NCBI GenBank assembly: GCA_014084085.1
Contig: NPFB01000092.1
Coordinates: 133,983-197,982 of the forward strand
Direction of reading: 5' to 3'
DNA: 64,000 bases
DNA from: Hondaea fermentalgiana
Lineage: Eukaryota; Sar; Bigyra; Thraustochytrida; Thraustochytriidae
In this document: positions 28,679-39,041 of the stretch, in pieces
How the letters are laid out: every line of letters begins with the position of its first letter
Position numbering within the stretch: the stretch's first letter is position 1
Notes under the pieces: generated by a model
Seen by the model: only the letters and a program-made list of their open reading frames with translations
Database searches by the model: none
Told to the model about the DNA's origin: nothing
Program-made: the position numbers and the translations under genes

Positions 28679-30358
28679 TTATTGCGGAGCGGGAAAGTCG
28701 AGCGTGGCTAGGTACCGATCGTGGATAGCCTGTAGGGCCCGGTCATCCCTCTTGCTCTTGGCATTCCATGCAACTTCTGGCGTCTCGCCAGACTTGAGAT
28801 TCTGCGTGAGCGAGTGGAAGACCATACGTCCACTCCAGCGGATCGTAAAGGTCTTGCCTTGCTCCCAGGGCCACGAAGACAACTTCATGTCTGGAACCGC
28901 AGACTGAAGATGGACGCGCTTTTGAACAATCGTCTTGGTGAACGTGGAAACCGAGGTACCCACAAAAGTCCGCGCGCGTGCGCAGACGAGCTGCTCAACA
29001 GTACCAAAGATGTCCCTGTAAACGTCCGAAGCAGGCAGGCGATTTTTAAAGTCGAGCATCGCCAAAGCAACCTCTTCGTCCTCGATGAGCCTTGTCTCTG
29101 GGATCACCTTTTTGAAGGCAGCAAAGGGTTTGAACCACTGGGTAAAGGTGTCCACCTTGCCTTCCTCAAAGACAGTTCCATCCGTAGCAAGGTATATGGG
29201 GCGATCGCGGCTGAATCCATTACTCAGAGCGAAATCGACAAAACCAGCTCCGTCCGGTGCGGAGAGCTTGGCTTTCTTCCAGTAGTCGCCGAGACGTACA
29301 TGGAAGGCGTCAAAGTCATTATTGAAAAACTTTTTGCTGATCAACAGCGAGAGCTTCAGTAGGTATGGCGAGTAGCGCACGTGCTTGTGGTACCAGGGCT
29401 CGATAAAGCGCTTACCACCGCTGTACCAGCGGCCCTTGGCGAAGACGACGGGCGTAGTCGCCGCACTGGCCTTGGCTCGGGTGTTGGCCACAATACGCTG
29501 CGAGGCATCCTTCATCTTGCCAAACCACTTGAGATAGGTAACAATGTCAGTCGAGGTTTTCCCACCTCCAAGAACGTTCTTGTGAAAGTCTGCCAGCGTT
29601 CCGTTGAGGGCAATCATCTCGATTCCGAAGGACTTGCTCATAAAGTCGAGGTCCATGAGCTGATCCATGGGAACTGTTGTTTCCACTGGCTGATTGTAGT
29701 AACCCATTCTGTTATATAGAGTTGGAGTTTGGGGGAAAAAAGAAGAAAGGTATCATCGTGGGGTGGCAGACAATGGTTAGTATGAGGGATGCCAAACAAA
29801 AAACATGCGTGCCCATGAGGCAGACAGACTTGATCGAACTTACTCAAAATTTGAATGTTTGCCTCCAGGCGGGACAATAAGCGTGTAGTTATTTTCACGC
29901 GCGACAGAGATGGCCGCAAGGAAACAGAGAATCTGGTTGTTGAAGCCTCCGCTGGGGCTGTAGAGAAAATACTGCTTTGAGCCATCGAGCTTGACATCAT
30001 TGTACGGGCTCGACAATGTGCGCGGGAGAATAGCCATCTTACGGGTGGCATCAAACTCGGCGGGGCTGAATTCATCAAAGACCTTTGCATTCGAACCCTC
30101 GTCTGGGGACTCATCATATTCGGATTCCTGCTCGAGCGCCTCGTCATTCATGTCTTTTGCGATGTCTTCAGCAGAGACTGAGGCGCTCGGAGAGGGCGCC
30201 AGAATAGAGCCTATTGCGACCTTTGTCACGCCGTACTGGCCAATGACTGTGTCCATGTTGCCTTCGCCGCCATCAATCGTGAAGGCGATGAGCGCCACGA
30301 TCATCACGCACAACACGCTCATCGATCCAATCGCCTTGGTCGTCATCAGGCGATTCAT
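28679..30358 (-). CDS. O-fucosyltransferase-like type II membrane glycosyltransferase, copy A (2 exons)
   Basis: Exons 30358-29844 and 29708-28679 (donor GTAAGT, intron of 135 bases) give 514 residues. The short N-terminal tail and membrane span (about 12-28, MSVLCVMIVALIAFTI) make a type II Golgi-style anchor. An acidic stem (65-90) precedes the catalytic part. SPSGGFNNQI (134-143) and LIVPP (160-164) resemble the first GDP-sugar-binding loop of GDP-fucose protein O-fucosyltransferases, and FHVRLGD (307-313) matches their HxRxGD signature. GTSVSTFTKTI near the C-terminus resembles the SxxS/F donor-binding segment. Fucosylation of secreted glycoproteins is inferred; another GDP-sugar is possible. 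The splice rebuilds HSNFE-MGYYNQPVET, aligned with the unspliced HSNFENGYLDQTVET of copy B. An in-frame non-ATG extension to 30430 was ignored. Tandem with copy B, same strand. Confidence 0.82.
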
Positions 30359-30700
30359 CTTGTCCGAGCTGAGCTTTACCGAGATAACCTTCGCCTCGCC
30401 TTGCCGCGCTCGCGCGGATCCCTGTCTCAAGCTAGCGAGCGAGGGAGGGAGTCTCTCTCTGCCGCGCGTCAGTTGGTTCTCAGGTCACGGCGCCGCGGCG
30501 CGATCCGCCGCCCCTCGCCGCCGGCGTGAGCGAAGCGAGCCCTCGCTCGCTCGCTCGCTTGCGTTCTTTCTTTCTGGCGGCCGGCCGGCCGGCTCGGCGC
30601 GCAGAGACGAGACGGAGCGCTGCTCGGGCCCGCGGAAGCGCCGTCGCGGTTTGGCTTTGCTGCCGCGCCGAGTGACGAGGAGTCGAGATCGGGCTCTCAC

Positions 30701-30782
30701 AAGAGACAGAGTCAGAGACAGAGACAGAGTCAGAGACAGAGACAGAGTCAGACAGAGAGATAAGATAAGATAAGATAAGAGA
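30701..30782. repeat. GAGACA/GTCAGA and GATAA tandem repeats
   Basis: Imperfect 12-base units of GAGACA and GTCAGA type pass directly into four GATAA units upstream of copy A. Confidence 0.85.
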
Positions 30783-30950
30783 AGGCCCAGCGTTCTGACA
30801 CAACGGGCCCATCGAGCCGATCGTCGTCGGTCACAAGGCAGGCGTCATGGTGCACGCGAGCATTTGCGCGTCGCATCACGCGAATCAACGGGCCGGAGGG
30901 GAGCGGGACGGCGTCGCGAGGATGAGCGAGCCATCGGAGAGAAGAGCGAT

Positions 30951-30952
30951 GG

Positions 30953-30981
<29 letters not shown>
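30951..30981. repeat. (GA)n microsatellite
   Basis: A run of about 15 GA dinucleotides. Confidence 0.9.
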
Positions 30982-30985
<4 letters not shown>

Positions 30986-31277
30986 GTGATAGTGAGTGAG
31001 TTCATGCGGGCAAGAGGAATCTCGCATTTGGGCGCTTCGCGGAGGGAAAATTGGACGGTGATAGGCCTAAGCGGCAGCGCCGATTCTCATTCAGTCGTGA
31101 TGATCGATTCACCGATTTGGAGAGGATGCCAATGAGATTGGAAAATTTCGTTTCGTTTTACGCTTGTACTGACCAGGTTGCGTTCCTTCGGGGAAGGAAG
31201 GGCCACAGATAAATCCACCCCGCCCACCCACACACACCCCTTTCCCATCAGCCCATTGTTTCACTCACTCACTCGCA

Positions 31278-33130
31278 TTAATCCGAGTCGTCGTCGTTGT
31301 TGTTCTTGCCGCCCTTCTTGCCCTTCTTGTTGTGGGCGCGTACGGCAATATTACGATCCGGCTCCGTGTTCGGTGCCTTGGGGCCAAACTGAAGGTCCTC
31401 AATAGGCTTGGCGAGGTTCTGGGATCGACCCCGACCCGCAAGACGACCGCTCCAGCCAGAAAGGTAACTTGAGCCAACCTTCCAGGGCACCTTGTTCGCA
31501 GGATCAGCCATATCCGGAATCGTGGTCAGCATGTAGTGACGCATGTGACTGATCGTACGACTGAACGTCGACACCGACGTGCCCATAAAAGTGCGGCCTC
31601 GAGCCGCAATGAGCTGCTCCACCATGCCAAAGGTGTCCATGTAGATTTTGGTGGTGGGGAGGCGATGCTTGAAGTCAATGAGGGCCTCGGCGACCTCGGG
31701 AATCTCGGCAAGATCAACTTGCGAGACCACGCGCTTGAACGCCGACATGGGCTGAAAGTAAGGCGTAAGTTTGCCCATGTTGTCGCGCATCATGCCGTCC
31801 GTGGCGACGTATACAGGCCTATCCTGGCTCATACCTGACTCCAATGCAGTCTTGATCATGTTTCCGCAGTTGGCGTTGCGCTTCAAGGCACGTTCCTCGT
31901 AATCTCCAAGACGGATGTGGAAGCTGTCAAAGTCTGTGCCCATGGCCTTCATAACCATGTGAGATATTTTCAGGAAATACGGCGAGTGTCGTGTGTATGC
32001 ATTGTACCACGTTGGGTAGTATTTACGCGAGTACCAGCGACCTTTGGCAAAGATAATGGGCGTCTTGGCGTTTTGAATCTGCCTCCGGACGTTCTGGATC
32101 GTCTTGCCACTGGCCATCATCATTTTTCCTTGCCACTTGGGATAGGTTACTAGGGAGTTGGTCTTTTCGGTACCTCCGAGGGTTTCTTTCCAGAACTGGT
32201 ACAGCGTGCCATTGATGGGGTTAATCTCGATACCAAAGGCGCGTTCCATGTACTCGATGTCAAGAATCTGGTCCATGGGAATGGTCGTCTCGACGGTTTG
32301 GTCCAGGTAGCCATTCTCAAAGTTGCTATGCCGGGCGGCAGGCGGAATCAACAACGTAAGTCCATAGTCGCGGCAAATACCGATGGCACTCAGCAAACAC
32401 CTGCGCATATCAACACCCCCTCCACACACATACACACCAAAGAAAGAAGAAGGAAAAAGAAGAAAAGTCACGTCAGTCAAGTCATGTCATCGCATGTCAT
32501 CGAAACACTTGCGGCCAGCCAGCACCAAAACGCCCAAGAGACAAGACCCAAAGCACCTCTTGGGGGTCCAAGATCAACTTCTCCAAACGAAGTTTACGCC
32601 GCCCCGACCCTTCTAGTCTTCCACCATTCTAGCGCCTTTCTAATGACTTGAGCGAAGACCCTGTCCGATTGAGCTACGAGCTACTAAACCTACATGCGCT
32701 GATTGCTCCAACCGCCGCTGGGAGAATACAAAAAGTACCGCTTGCTCATGTCTGTGACAAAGTAGTTGTAGGGCTTCTTCGTCGTGCGTGGCAAGCGGGA
32801 GATGTTCCGAGATCCCTCGTTAACTTCGTCCTCGCTCAGGATGTCGAAAACGGGGGCCGGGCCCCATTCGTCCTCGTCGTTGTAAATGTCGGATTCGGTC
32901 GTCCCAAAGTTGTACCCGGTTGCTTTGTTGAGCGCCATCGACGACAGTCGCACGCGTGAGACGCCGTATTGACCGATGAGCGTGTCGATGTTTCCGACGC
33001 CGCCATCGTCCATAAAAGCCACCACGCTACCGAAAAACACAACAACCACCACGACGAGGCGCCAGTGCTTGCGCATCTCCGGGCTCAGCATGTTCGGCGG
33101 CGGGGCCAAGACATTTTCCACCGTCGCCAT
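31278..33130 (-). CDS. O-fucosyltransferase-like type II membrane glycosyltransferase, copy B (2 exons)
   Basis: Exons 33130-32694 and 32400-31278 (donor GTAGGT, intron of 293 bases) give 519 residues. The membrane span is about 23-39 (WRLVVVVVVFFGSVVAF), followed by GNIDTLIGQYGVSRV, clearly homologous to GNMDTVIGQYGVTKV of copy A. SPSGGWSNQRM ends exon 1 with Met-146 split by the intron. Exon 2 continues CLLSAIGICRDYGLTLLIPP, then FHIRLGDY (306-313) and GTSVSTFSRTI. The C-terminal tail is Lys/Asn/Asp-rich (KKGKKGGKNNNDDDSD), absent from copy A. The paralogues share the protein along most of its length but not the intron position. The same function as copy A is inferred. ATG 33130 is the first in frame. 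Confidence 0.83.
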
Positions 33131-34341
33131 CGTTTCTCCGCGTGCGCGATCTGGTACTCCGCGAGGGCTGCAGCGCCCTCCTGCCTCTTCGGCTTCGCGC
33201 AGCCAGCGTCGGCCCACGAAGCGCTCGCGACCCTCGCGCGCCACCGGGGTCTTGCCGCCGGCTAACGATTTGGAGCCGACAGACCTCTGCGACGAGCAGA
33301 GGCTCTTTTGCCATGGTTGGTGAAAGACATAACGACGGGGCCTAGTACTTGCTTACCAAAAACAATAGAACCCAAGTTTTACAATTTTTCTTTTTTCTTC
33401 TTCTTTCTTTCCCCCCCTTGTCTCCAATGGATTATTATTCGCAGTGCATGCAATGCAATGCGATGCAATGCAATTTTGTTCTCCTTTTTTCTTTTTCTTC
33501 TTCTTCTTCTCCTTCTTCTTCTTCTTCTCTTTGTAATGGATCTTGAGTAGTTGATTGGTGGTTTCGTTCGGGCTGTTATGCGTTGCGCAGGAAGATGTCC
33601 CAGATTGATCTCTTGTACTAACCTGATTTGCGGTCTCCTCGAATGTGAGCTACTAGTTTTCGGTTCCGAGATTCATTGGTTTCAGTTTGATGCTCCCGGA
33701 CCAAATGCCACAGACTCCGACAAATCTACACCTTGGTGCTTAAAAAACGATTATGCATTTGCTAGCCAGGTATAGGCTACAGACTCAGACCAGCTTTCAC
33801 TCAGAGCCGTGCTGGAGAAGGTCCTTCTACTCCCAAAAAACGAGATGGGCTCTCTATAATCCGTCTTGATGCGAAAAGCAAATTGCAAGCAACAAATCAT
33901 TGTCTTTACCCAAGCAGGGCGGGCTTCTTTTGGTTTCTTTTCCCCAATGCACGTCGTCAAATCGCAAGAAGATTCAGTAAAAAGCGTAAAGAGCAACACC
34001 CTTACAACAAAAAAAAGACACAATCCTTTTTATCTTCTTGAGAAGATGTCAATGATGCATGAAATGAATGCATACCTCGTCAGCCACCATCGTCGACATT
34101 CAAGTCGCTGCGCCACTTCCGTATACGAAAGGTGGGCATTGATCGATGGCATCTTCATGGCATCTCCAACCAAAGGCTATGAACAAACGCGACAGGACAC
34201 CAATCCAATTTCCAAACCAAATCGTGACGGATCGCGAACGCGAGCGCGTGAGACTAGACCAACGAAGCGACGCCGTCGCTCGACTGTGAGACAGTGCGCG
34301 CCGTCGCGTGCCAGGGGTGCGAAGGAAAAGAGACAAAGAGG
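33131..34341. other. intergenic region, two divergent promoters
   Basis: 1.2 kb between copy B (minus) and dihydroorotase (plus). It contains pyrimidine runs near 33380-33420 and 33480-33530 (TTC repeats) and TGCAATGCAA runs near 33447-33473. No gene seen; presumably both promoters. Confidence 0.55.
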
Positions 34342-35490
34342 ATGAGCGGGGCTCAAGAGATGACCGTGGTGCAGCCCGATGACTGGCACCACCACTTTCG
34401 GGAGGGCGCGCGGCTCCGGGCGGTGACGCCCATGGTCGCGCGGCAGTTCCGGAGGGCCATCGCCATGCCAAACCTCAAGCCGCCCGTTGTCAATACGGAG
34501 CAAGCTCTGCAGTATCGCGAGGAGATCCTCGCAGCTGTGCCGGAGGGCGTGGATTTTGAGCCACTCATGACCCTCTATCTTACGGACAACACCACCCCCG
34601 AGGAAATCGAGCGCGCCAAAGCTACGGGAAAGATTGTCGCATGCAAACTCTATCCCGCCGGCGCCACCACTAACTCTGACTCTGGCGTCACTGACATCTC
34701 GCGCATCCGACCCACGCTCGAGAAAATGGCCCAGGTTGGCATGCTCCTTCTTGTTCATAGCGAGGTCACGGACCCAGACACTGACATCTTTGATCGCGAG
34801 CCTCTTTTCATCGAGAGACACCTGCGCTCCCTCGTCGCCGAGGTCCCAAACCTGAAGATTGTCATGGAACACATTACAACGCGCGAGGCCGTCGAGTTCG
34901 TCATGAGTTGCCCGGACAACGTTGCCGCGACGATTACGGCGCATCACCTTCTCTACAACCGAAACGCCATCTTCAAGGGTGGCATTCGCCCACACATGTA
35001 CTGTCTGCCAGTTCTCAAGCGCGAGACCCATCGCCAGGCCCTGCTCGAGGCCATTCGCTCGGGCAGCCCCAAGTTCTTCCTCGGCACGGACTCTGCACCT
35101 CACCCACAAGCTGGCAAGGAGAACTCGTGCGGATGCGCCGGTGTTTTCACTGGTCTTAATGCCGTCGAGCTCTACGCCGAGGCCTTTGACGAAGCTGGTG
35201 CTCTCGACAACTTTGAGGCCTTTGCTAGCTTCAACGGCCCTCGCTTCTACGGTCTTCCGCAGAATACCAGCACCGTCAAGCTTGTCAAGACGCCTTCGCA
35301 GGTGCCAGCCGCTTGCCCTTTCGGTCCGAACGAGTTGCTCATTCCTCTCCGAGCCGGAGAAACCGTATCGTGGACCTTTGAGGCCTCAGCTCAGTCTTCG
35401 GCCGCATCTTCGGCCACGACGCGTTCTAGTGTCAAGAGCAACAACAATGCTGAGGATGTGGCGCCTAGCAACAACAACAGCAGCCAATAA
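34342..35490 (+). CDS. pyrC: dihydroorotase, monofunctional homodimeric (PyrC/URA4) type
   Basis: A single exon of 382 residues. The enzyme cyclises N-carbamoyl-aspartate to dihydroorotate, third step of de novo pyrimidine synthesis. All metal ligands of the class II type are visible: DDWHHHFR gives H16 and H18, ACKLYPAG gives the carboxylated Lys K102, LVHSEV gives H139, MEHITT gives H177, and GTDSAPH gives catalytic D250. The substrate-binding segment AMPNLKPPV follows the first metal site. The core of about 350 residues matches the bacterial/fungal monofunctional enzyme, not the CAD-fused type. The last 35 residues are a Ser/Asn-rich tail not needed for catalysis. ATG 34342 is chosen because the family N-terminus starts just after it; the frame extends upstream only with non-ATG codons. 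Convergent with PCC1. Confidence 0.95.
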   Translation: MSGAQEMTVVQPDDWHHHFREGARLRAVTPMVARQFRRAIAMPNLKPPVVNTEQALQYREEILAAVPEGVDFEPLMTLYLTDNTTPEEIERAKATGKIVACKLYPAGATTNSDSGVTDISRIRPTLEKMAQVGMLLLVHSEVTDPDTDIFDREPLFIERHLRSLVAEVPNLKIVMEHITTREAVEFVMSCPDNVAATITAHHLLYNRNAIFKGGIRPHMYCLPVLKRETHRQALLEAIRSGSPKFFLGTDSAPHPQAGKENSCGCAGVFTGLNAVELYAEAFDEAGALDNFEAFASFNGPRFYGLPQNTSTVKLVKTPSQVPAACPFGPNELLIPLRAGETVSWTFEASAQSSAASSATTRSSVKSNNNAEDVAPSNNNSSQ

Positions 35491-35773
35491 CTCATAAAAT
35501 CCTTTAAAGTATAGGCAGAGGGCATCTTCGAAACGTAAGCTTCCCTGTGCCCATGTCAATTGCCAGATAGATGCCAGTCGCCGGAATCAAACTGTCGATC
35601 GCCAATCCCTGCAAAGAACGTCAAGGATATGACCATCGATTTGTTGCTATTGGCGGCAAACAAGTGACTCAATTCTTTTCCATCAGATGCCTTGAGCTGG
35701 CTCGTGCTGTCTCGAGCTGGCAGAAACTGCAAATAGCACCAAGGATAGACGGCATTCTTTCTTTTTCTACAAC

Positions 35774-36290
35774 CTACATTTCTGGATATTCGCGCATGGT
35801 ACTCACAACAACCTTCATCATGTCAATTGTTGTGTTGGTAATGGCGCGTAGAAGCTTTGCGTCCGTTGCCTCGATCGTTCTGTGGCAAGATGACATTATT
35901 GCCAGAAAGTCAGTCACCCAGCCCACACGCACCATCCACGTAATCTTAACTACTTGCTTCCATCAATCAACCAATCAACCGACCGATCGCAGTCCACACA
36001 AAAGAATTCCTTTCGTGCAACACATTCACGTATCAACGTACACGCAAAGCTGTTTTTCCTCCGTCGTAAATTGCCTCCGCCCGGTCTCTGCGTTGAGCGT
36101 GGGGTCCACTTCGAGCACCTGCCGCGCCTTGACAGCGAGCGATTCGCTGGGAAAGTCAAACTTGCACGCACTGCGCCACACGAACAGGTATGTGGTCGTT
36201 AGCTCACGACGACGACTGACGGGCGACGCGTGCCCAGCTAGCCTCCGTGCGCCCGCAAACGTACCAGCGGTACCTAAAGTCGCCGTCCAT
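35774..36290 (-). CDS. PCC1: KEOPS/EKC complex subunit Pcc1 (LAGE3 family), 3 short exons
   Basis: Exons 36290-36265 (26 bases), 36170-36042 and 35879-35774 give 86 residues, the usual Pcc1 size. Both donors are GTACGT; acceptors are GCGCAG and CCACAG, and the codons split by each intron rejoin in frame. The protein reads MDGDFRYRCACKFDFPSES, then LAVKARQVLEVDPTL, then LCVTIEATDAKLLRAITNTT, ending MKVVVSTMREYPEM. This is the β-β-α-β-α plan of Pcc1: F-PSE-LA…L-VDP, then EA-D-LLR…, then a last helix ending like the animal LVLQTMERFG. Pcc1 dimerises KEOPS, which makes t6A at position 37 of ANN-decoding tRNAs. No single exon is long enough to stand out as an ORF. The 284-base spacer to dihydroorotase has no gene. 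Confidence 0.83.
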
Positions 36291-36680
36291 GGTCAGGCTC
36301 CGCCGCCGTGCCTCTGCCAGCCTCTTGCTGCTGCAGCTTGTTATTTGAGGACTGTCGAGGCATTTTCTATCCGGAGCAGCCGAGAGCAGCGCACGTCGAT
36401 CGATGCAGTGCAGACCCACCTCTCTCGCAGACAGCGAACGACGCGAGGGAGCGAGCGAGACGAGGCAGGGACCCGTTGCAGCCGGTGAGCGGGCTAGCGA
36501 GCGTGGACAGGGTCGCGCCGATTGACGTCCGCGTCTCCAGCGGGCCTTTTTTGCATCCACGCGAGACATCGGTGACGACAGCGTACGCGTCGACGACGAC
36601 GACGACGACATCACCTTGAGCTCGAGCACACAGTGGTTTGCAAAGGAAGAAACCAAGACGAAAGACCTGCTATCGTAGCG
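36291..36680. promoter_or_regulatory. divergent PCC1 / FAD oxidoreductase upstream region
   Basis: A 390-base spacer between two divergent starts, presumably a bidirectional promoter. It contains a short GACGAC tract near 36590-36608. Confidence 0.4.
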
Positions 36681-38732
36681 ATGACTTCGCAGGGATACGC
36701 CGAGACGATGGCGGCAACGATGACAGCGCCAGTCACGGCGGTGACGGCGACGATGACGACGACGACAACAACTATGCCGCCATCGATGCCGCCGATGACG
36801 ACGACAAACTCGCCCATTTCAGACCAAGGCGGACCTTCTGGATTCCAAGAGCAGCATGATCTTGCGGAGACGGAAGGCTTTGTCTTTGACCAGGACCGCA
36901 GGAATGCATCATCCTCATCCGGTCGGCCGTCCCAAGCAGCCGCGGCTGTGATTTTGGCTCTCGCACTTCGACTCCAGCCGATTCTGAAGAATCTGCGTGC
37001 TTCTGTCGCAGCTTCCTTGCGTACATTGGGCAAGCTTTTGGGACTCGACAAGCTCGTGTCTTTGGTACGCAGCCTGCGCGCCGTGTACGCGGGAAACGCG
37101 ACCAAGATCAATGCCGGCATTGCTGCTGTTGCCGCTGCATACTGGCTCGCGTCCAAGAAACGCCAAAGGGACGCGCGGAAGCGTGCTCCTCAGCGCGTTG
37201 CAGTCATCGGCAGTGGCATTGCCGGCATGGGCGCTGCCTGGACCTTGAACCGTGGTGGCAAAGATGTTGTGCTTTACGAGAAAAAGCCCAAGCTTGGCGG
37301 CAACGCCAAAGCCATGACCTGGGATGTGGATGGCCACAAGGTCGAGACCGGTCTCGCAGTGCTCGCCTGGCCTCATCAGTACTTTCACAACTACAATGCT
37401 CTGATTGATGAGCTCGGCATCGAGTACGAAGAGCACGAGCTTCGTTTCTTCGTAACCGAGCGCCAAAAGGACGGTTCTACCAACTGCGTCTTTGCCCACG
37501 GACGCGAAAATTGGGAGCCGGACGCTGACCTGGCCAAAGACTTGAAGAACTGGGACCGCCTATATCGCTTTGTCAAGCGCGTGAATGCTGTCTTCCAACC
37601 GAGCCCTGTGCCGAGCATGTACCGTGTCGGTTTCGCCAATCCTCTCAATCTGATTCCGCTGCGCGTGCTGTGCAAGTTCTTTGGCGTTTCCCAACGGTTT
37701 TGGAATCTTGTGTTCGTGCCCATCCACACGTCGACCTTTCTCGAGGTCGAGATGGAAACCTTGCCGGCCACCATGGCGGAGGTTCTCAATGAAGTTGTTC
37801 CCTTCACCGAAACCCCCCTCATGCGCGCGTGGAAGACGCACTCCTACGACACCATTAAGACGATGGCATCCGAGCTCCCAACAGGCGCGGTGCGCACTTC
37901 TTGTGCCGTTGAGTCGGCCCGCTATGTGGCCCGTTCGGATGGATCGGGCTTTGATATTCACATCATGGACGAAGACGGCAAGGAAGAGGTCTTTGACGCC
38001 ATTGTCTTTGCCTGCTCGGCTCCGGCAATGAATCAGATTCTCCATGGCAAGGGCGCTACTCTTCCGGGTCAAGTTCTCGAACCCAACAAGGCGAATGGTC
38101 TCAACAACATCAACGATCGCGGTGTAGTCGCAGGTCTTAAGTCGCGCCTTTTGAACGCACTCGAAAGCACCCTCCTTGACAACATCATGTACACGACCGA
38201 TCGTGACAAGACGTTCGAAAAGGGAGTCGTGCACTCAGATGCCGATGCCGTGCTGCCATCGCAGTACAAGGATGAAGTTCTCGAGTCATACTGCAACTAC
38301 GTTGAAGTCGATGCGAAAAATCCTCGAGAAATTGAGAATTCTTTTGTCATTTCATCCTGGGCCCCTACCGTGCGGCATCCGGACGTTCAAGGCAAGCGTG
38401 CCATGTTGGTGTCTTATAATGCGGACTCCAAGCTCGATGCAGCGGGAACTGATGCCGAATGGGTCTCTACTTCGCGCGAGGCGCATCCATGCCTGACACT
38501 ATTCCAGCTTGCTAGCTCTGTGGTATGTTGGCCCTTTCTTCAAGGCGCGCGCAATGGCCAGACATACTTTTGTGGGTCTGCTGTGTTGCCGGCCAACGGT
38601 CACGACCTCTCCTTTCTCTCGGGGGTTGTCGCTGCCAACGAGCTCGGGGCTCCATATCCCTTCGCCCATGATCCCACGGCTCACGACGACTATCTTCGCT
38701 TGCGAAAGCTCATGCTTCGTTTTTGGGCGTGA
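36681..38732 (+). CDS. FAD-dependent amine-oxidase-type oxidoreductase, probably membrane-associated
   Basis: A single exon of 683 residues. The N-terminus (1-45) is a Met/Thr/Pro-rich low-complexity run encoded by ACG/ATG repeats, followed by helical Ala/Leu-rich sequence and a weak membrane-like segment (INAGIAAVAAAYWLA, 143-157). The Rossmann fold begins at RVAVIGSGIAGMGAAW (172-187), the GxGxxG FAD-binding motif, with the ribose-binding acid in VVLYEKKPKLGGNA. The sequence ETGLAVLAWPHQYFHNY and the C-terminal NGQTYFCGSAVLPANGHDLSFLSGVVAANEL give the second FAD-contact motif. This resembles the FAD/NAD(P)-binding proteins often next to or fused with cyclopropane fatty-acid synthase-like enzymes in bacteria and plants; the substrate is unknown. 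The ATG at 36681 is the first in frame. Confidence 0.85.
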   Translation: MTSQGYAETMAATMTAPVTAVTATMTTTTTTMPPSMPPMTTTNSPISDQGGPSGFQEQHDLAETEGFVFDQDRRNASSSSGRPSQAAAAVILALALRLQPILKNLRASVAASLRTLGKLLGLDKLVSLVRSLRAVYAGNATKINAGIAAVAAAYWLASKKRQRDARKRAPQRVAVIGSGIAGMGAAWTLNRGGKDVVLYEKKPKLGGNAKAMTWDVDGHKVETGLAVLAWPHQYFHNYNALIDELGIEYEEHELRFFVTERQKDGSTNCVFAHGRENWEPDADLAKDLKNWDRLYRFVKRVNAVFQPSPVPSMYRVGFANPLNLIPLRVLCKFFGVSQRFWNLVFVPIHTSTFLEVEMETLPATMAEVLNEVVPFTETPLMRAWKTHSYDTIKTMASELPTGAVRTSCAVESARYVARSDGSGFDIHIMDEDGKEEVFDAIVFACSAPAMNQILHGKGATLPGQVLEPNKANGLNNINDRGVVAGLKSRLLNALESTLLDNIMYTTDRDKTFEKGVVHSDADAVLPSQYKDEVLESYCNYVEVDAKNPREIENSFVISSWAPTVRHPDVQGKRAMLVSYNADSKLDAAGTDAEWVSTSREAHPCLTLFQLASSVVCWPFLQGARNGQTYFCGSAVLPANGHDLSFLSGVVAANELGAPYPFAHDPTAHDDYLRLRKLMLRFWA

Positions 38733-39041
38733 GGTTCCTCGTCGGCTCATGCTGGATCGATCGGTCACCCACGCATGCTCAACGTTTCCCATCAAGGCAA
38801 CGCACTCACTTGAACCAATTGCAGACCAGTAAAAAGTGTACACGCACGAATTTTCATTTCTGTTCTATCCTATCTTATAGACTTTCTCCGCGATACTCCT
38901 ACCATCGGAGTAGTATACCTGGGTGGTACGGTGGCGCGGCGAGAATGCAAAGAGAAAGAGAAAGTGAGAAAAGAAGAAGAGGAAGAAGAAGAAGAAGAAG
39001 TTGAAGAAAAGGGGGAAAAAGGTCGTCCTGAACGCCCATAT
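38733..39041. other. convergent intergenic region
   Basis: Between the FAD oxidoreductase and ELOF1 3' ends; includes an imperfect GAA-rich stretch near 38944-39010. No gene seen. Confidence 0.6.

Larger units (their letters stand above)
30359..31277. other. intergenic region between tandem paralogues, repeat-rich
   Basis: 919 bases holding the promoter of copy A and the 3' flank of copy B. It contains GAGACA/GTCAGA and GATAA tandem runs (30701-30782) and a GA tract (30951-30981). No gene seen. Confidence 0.6.

Noticed and set aside
35495..35750. Extra 3' exon for PCC1 (FLPARDSTSQLKASDGKE...)
   Set aside because: The unspliced frame already ends in MREYPEM at the expected Pcc1 length; the extra exon would replace the conserved last helix.
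35571..36488. 305-codon plus-strand frame
   Set aside because: No domain, starts inside the dihydroorotase 3' flank, and lies antisense to the three PCC1 exons, which have far better support.
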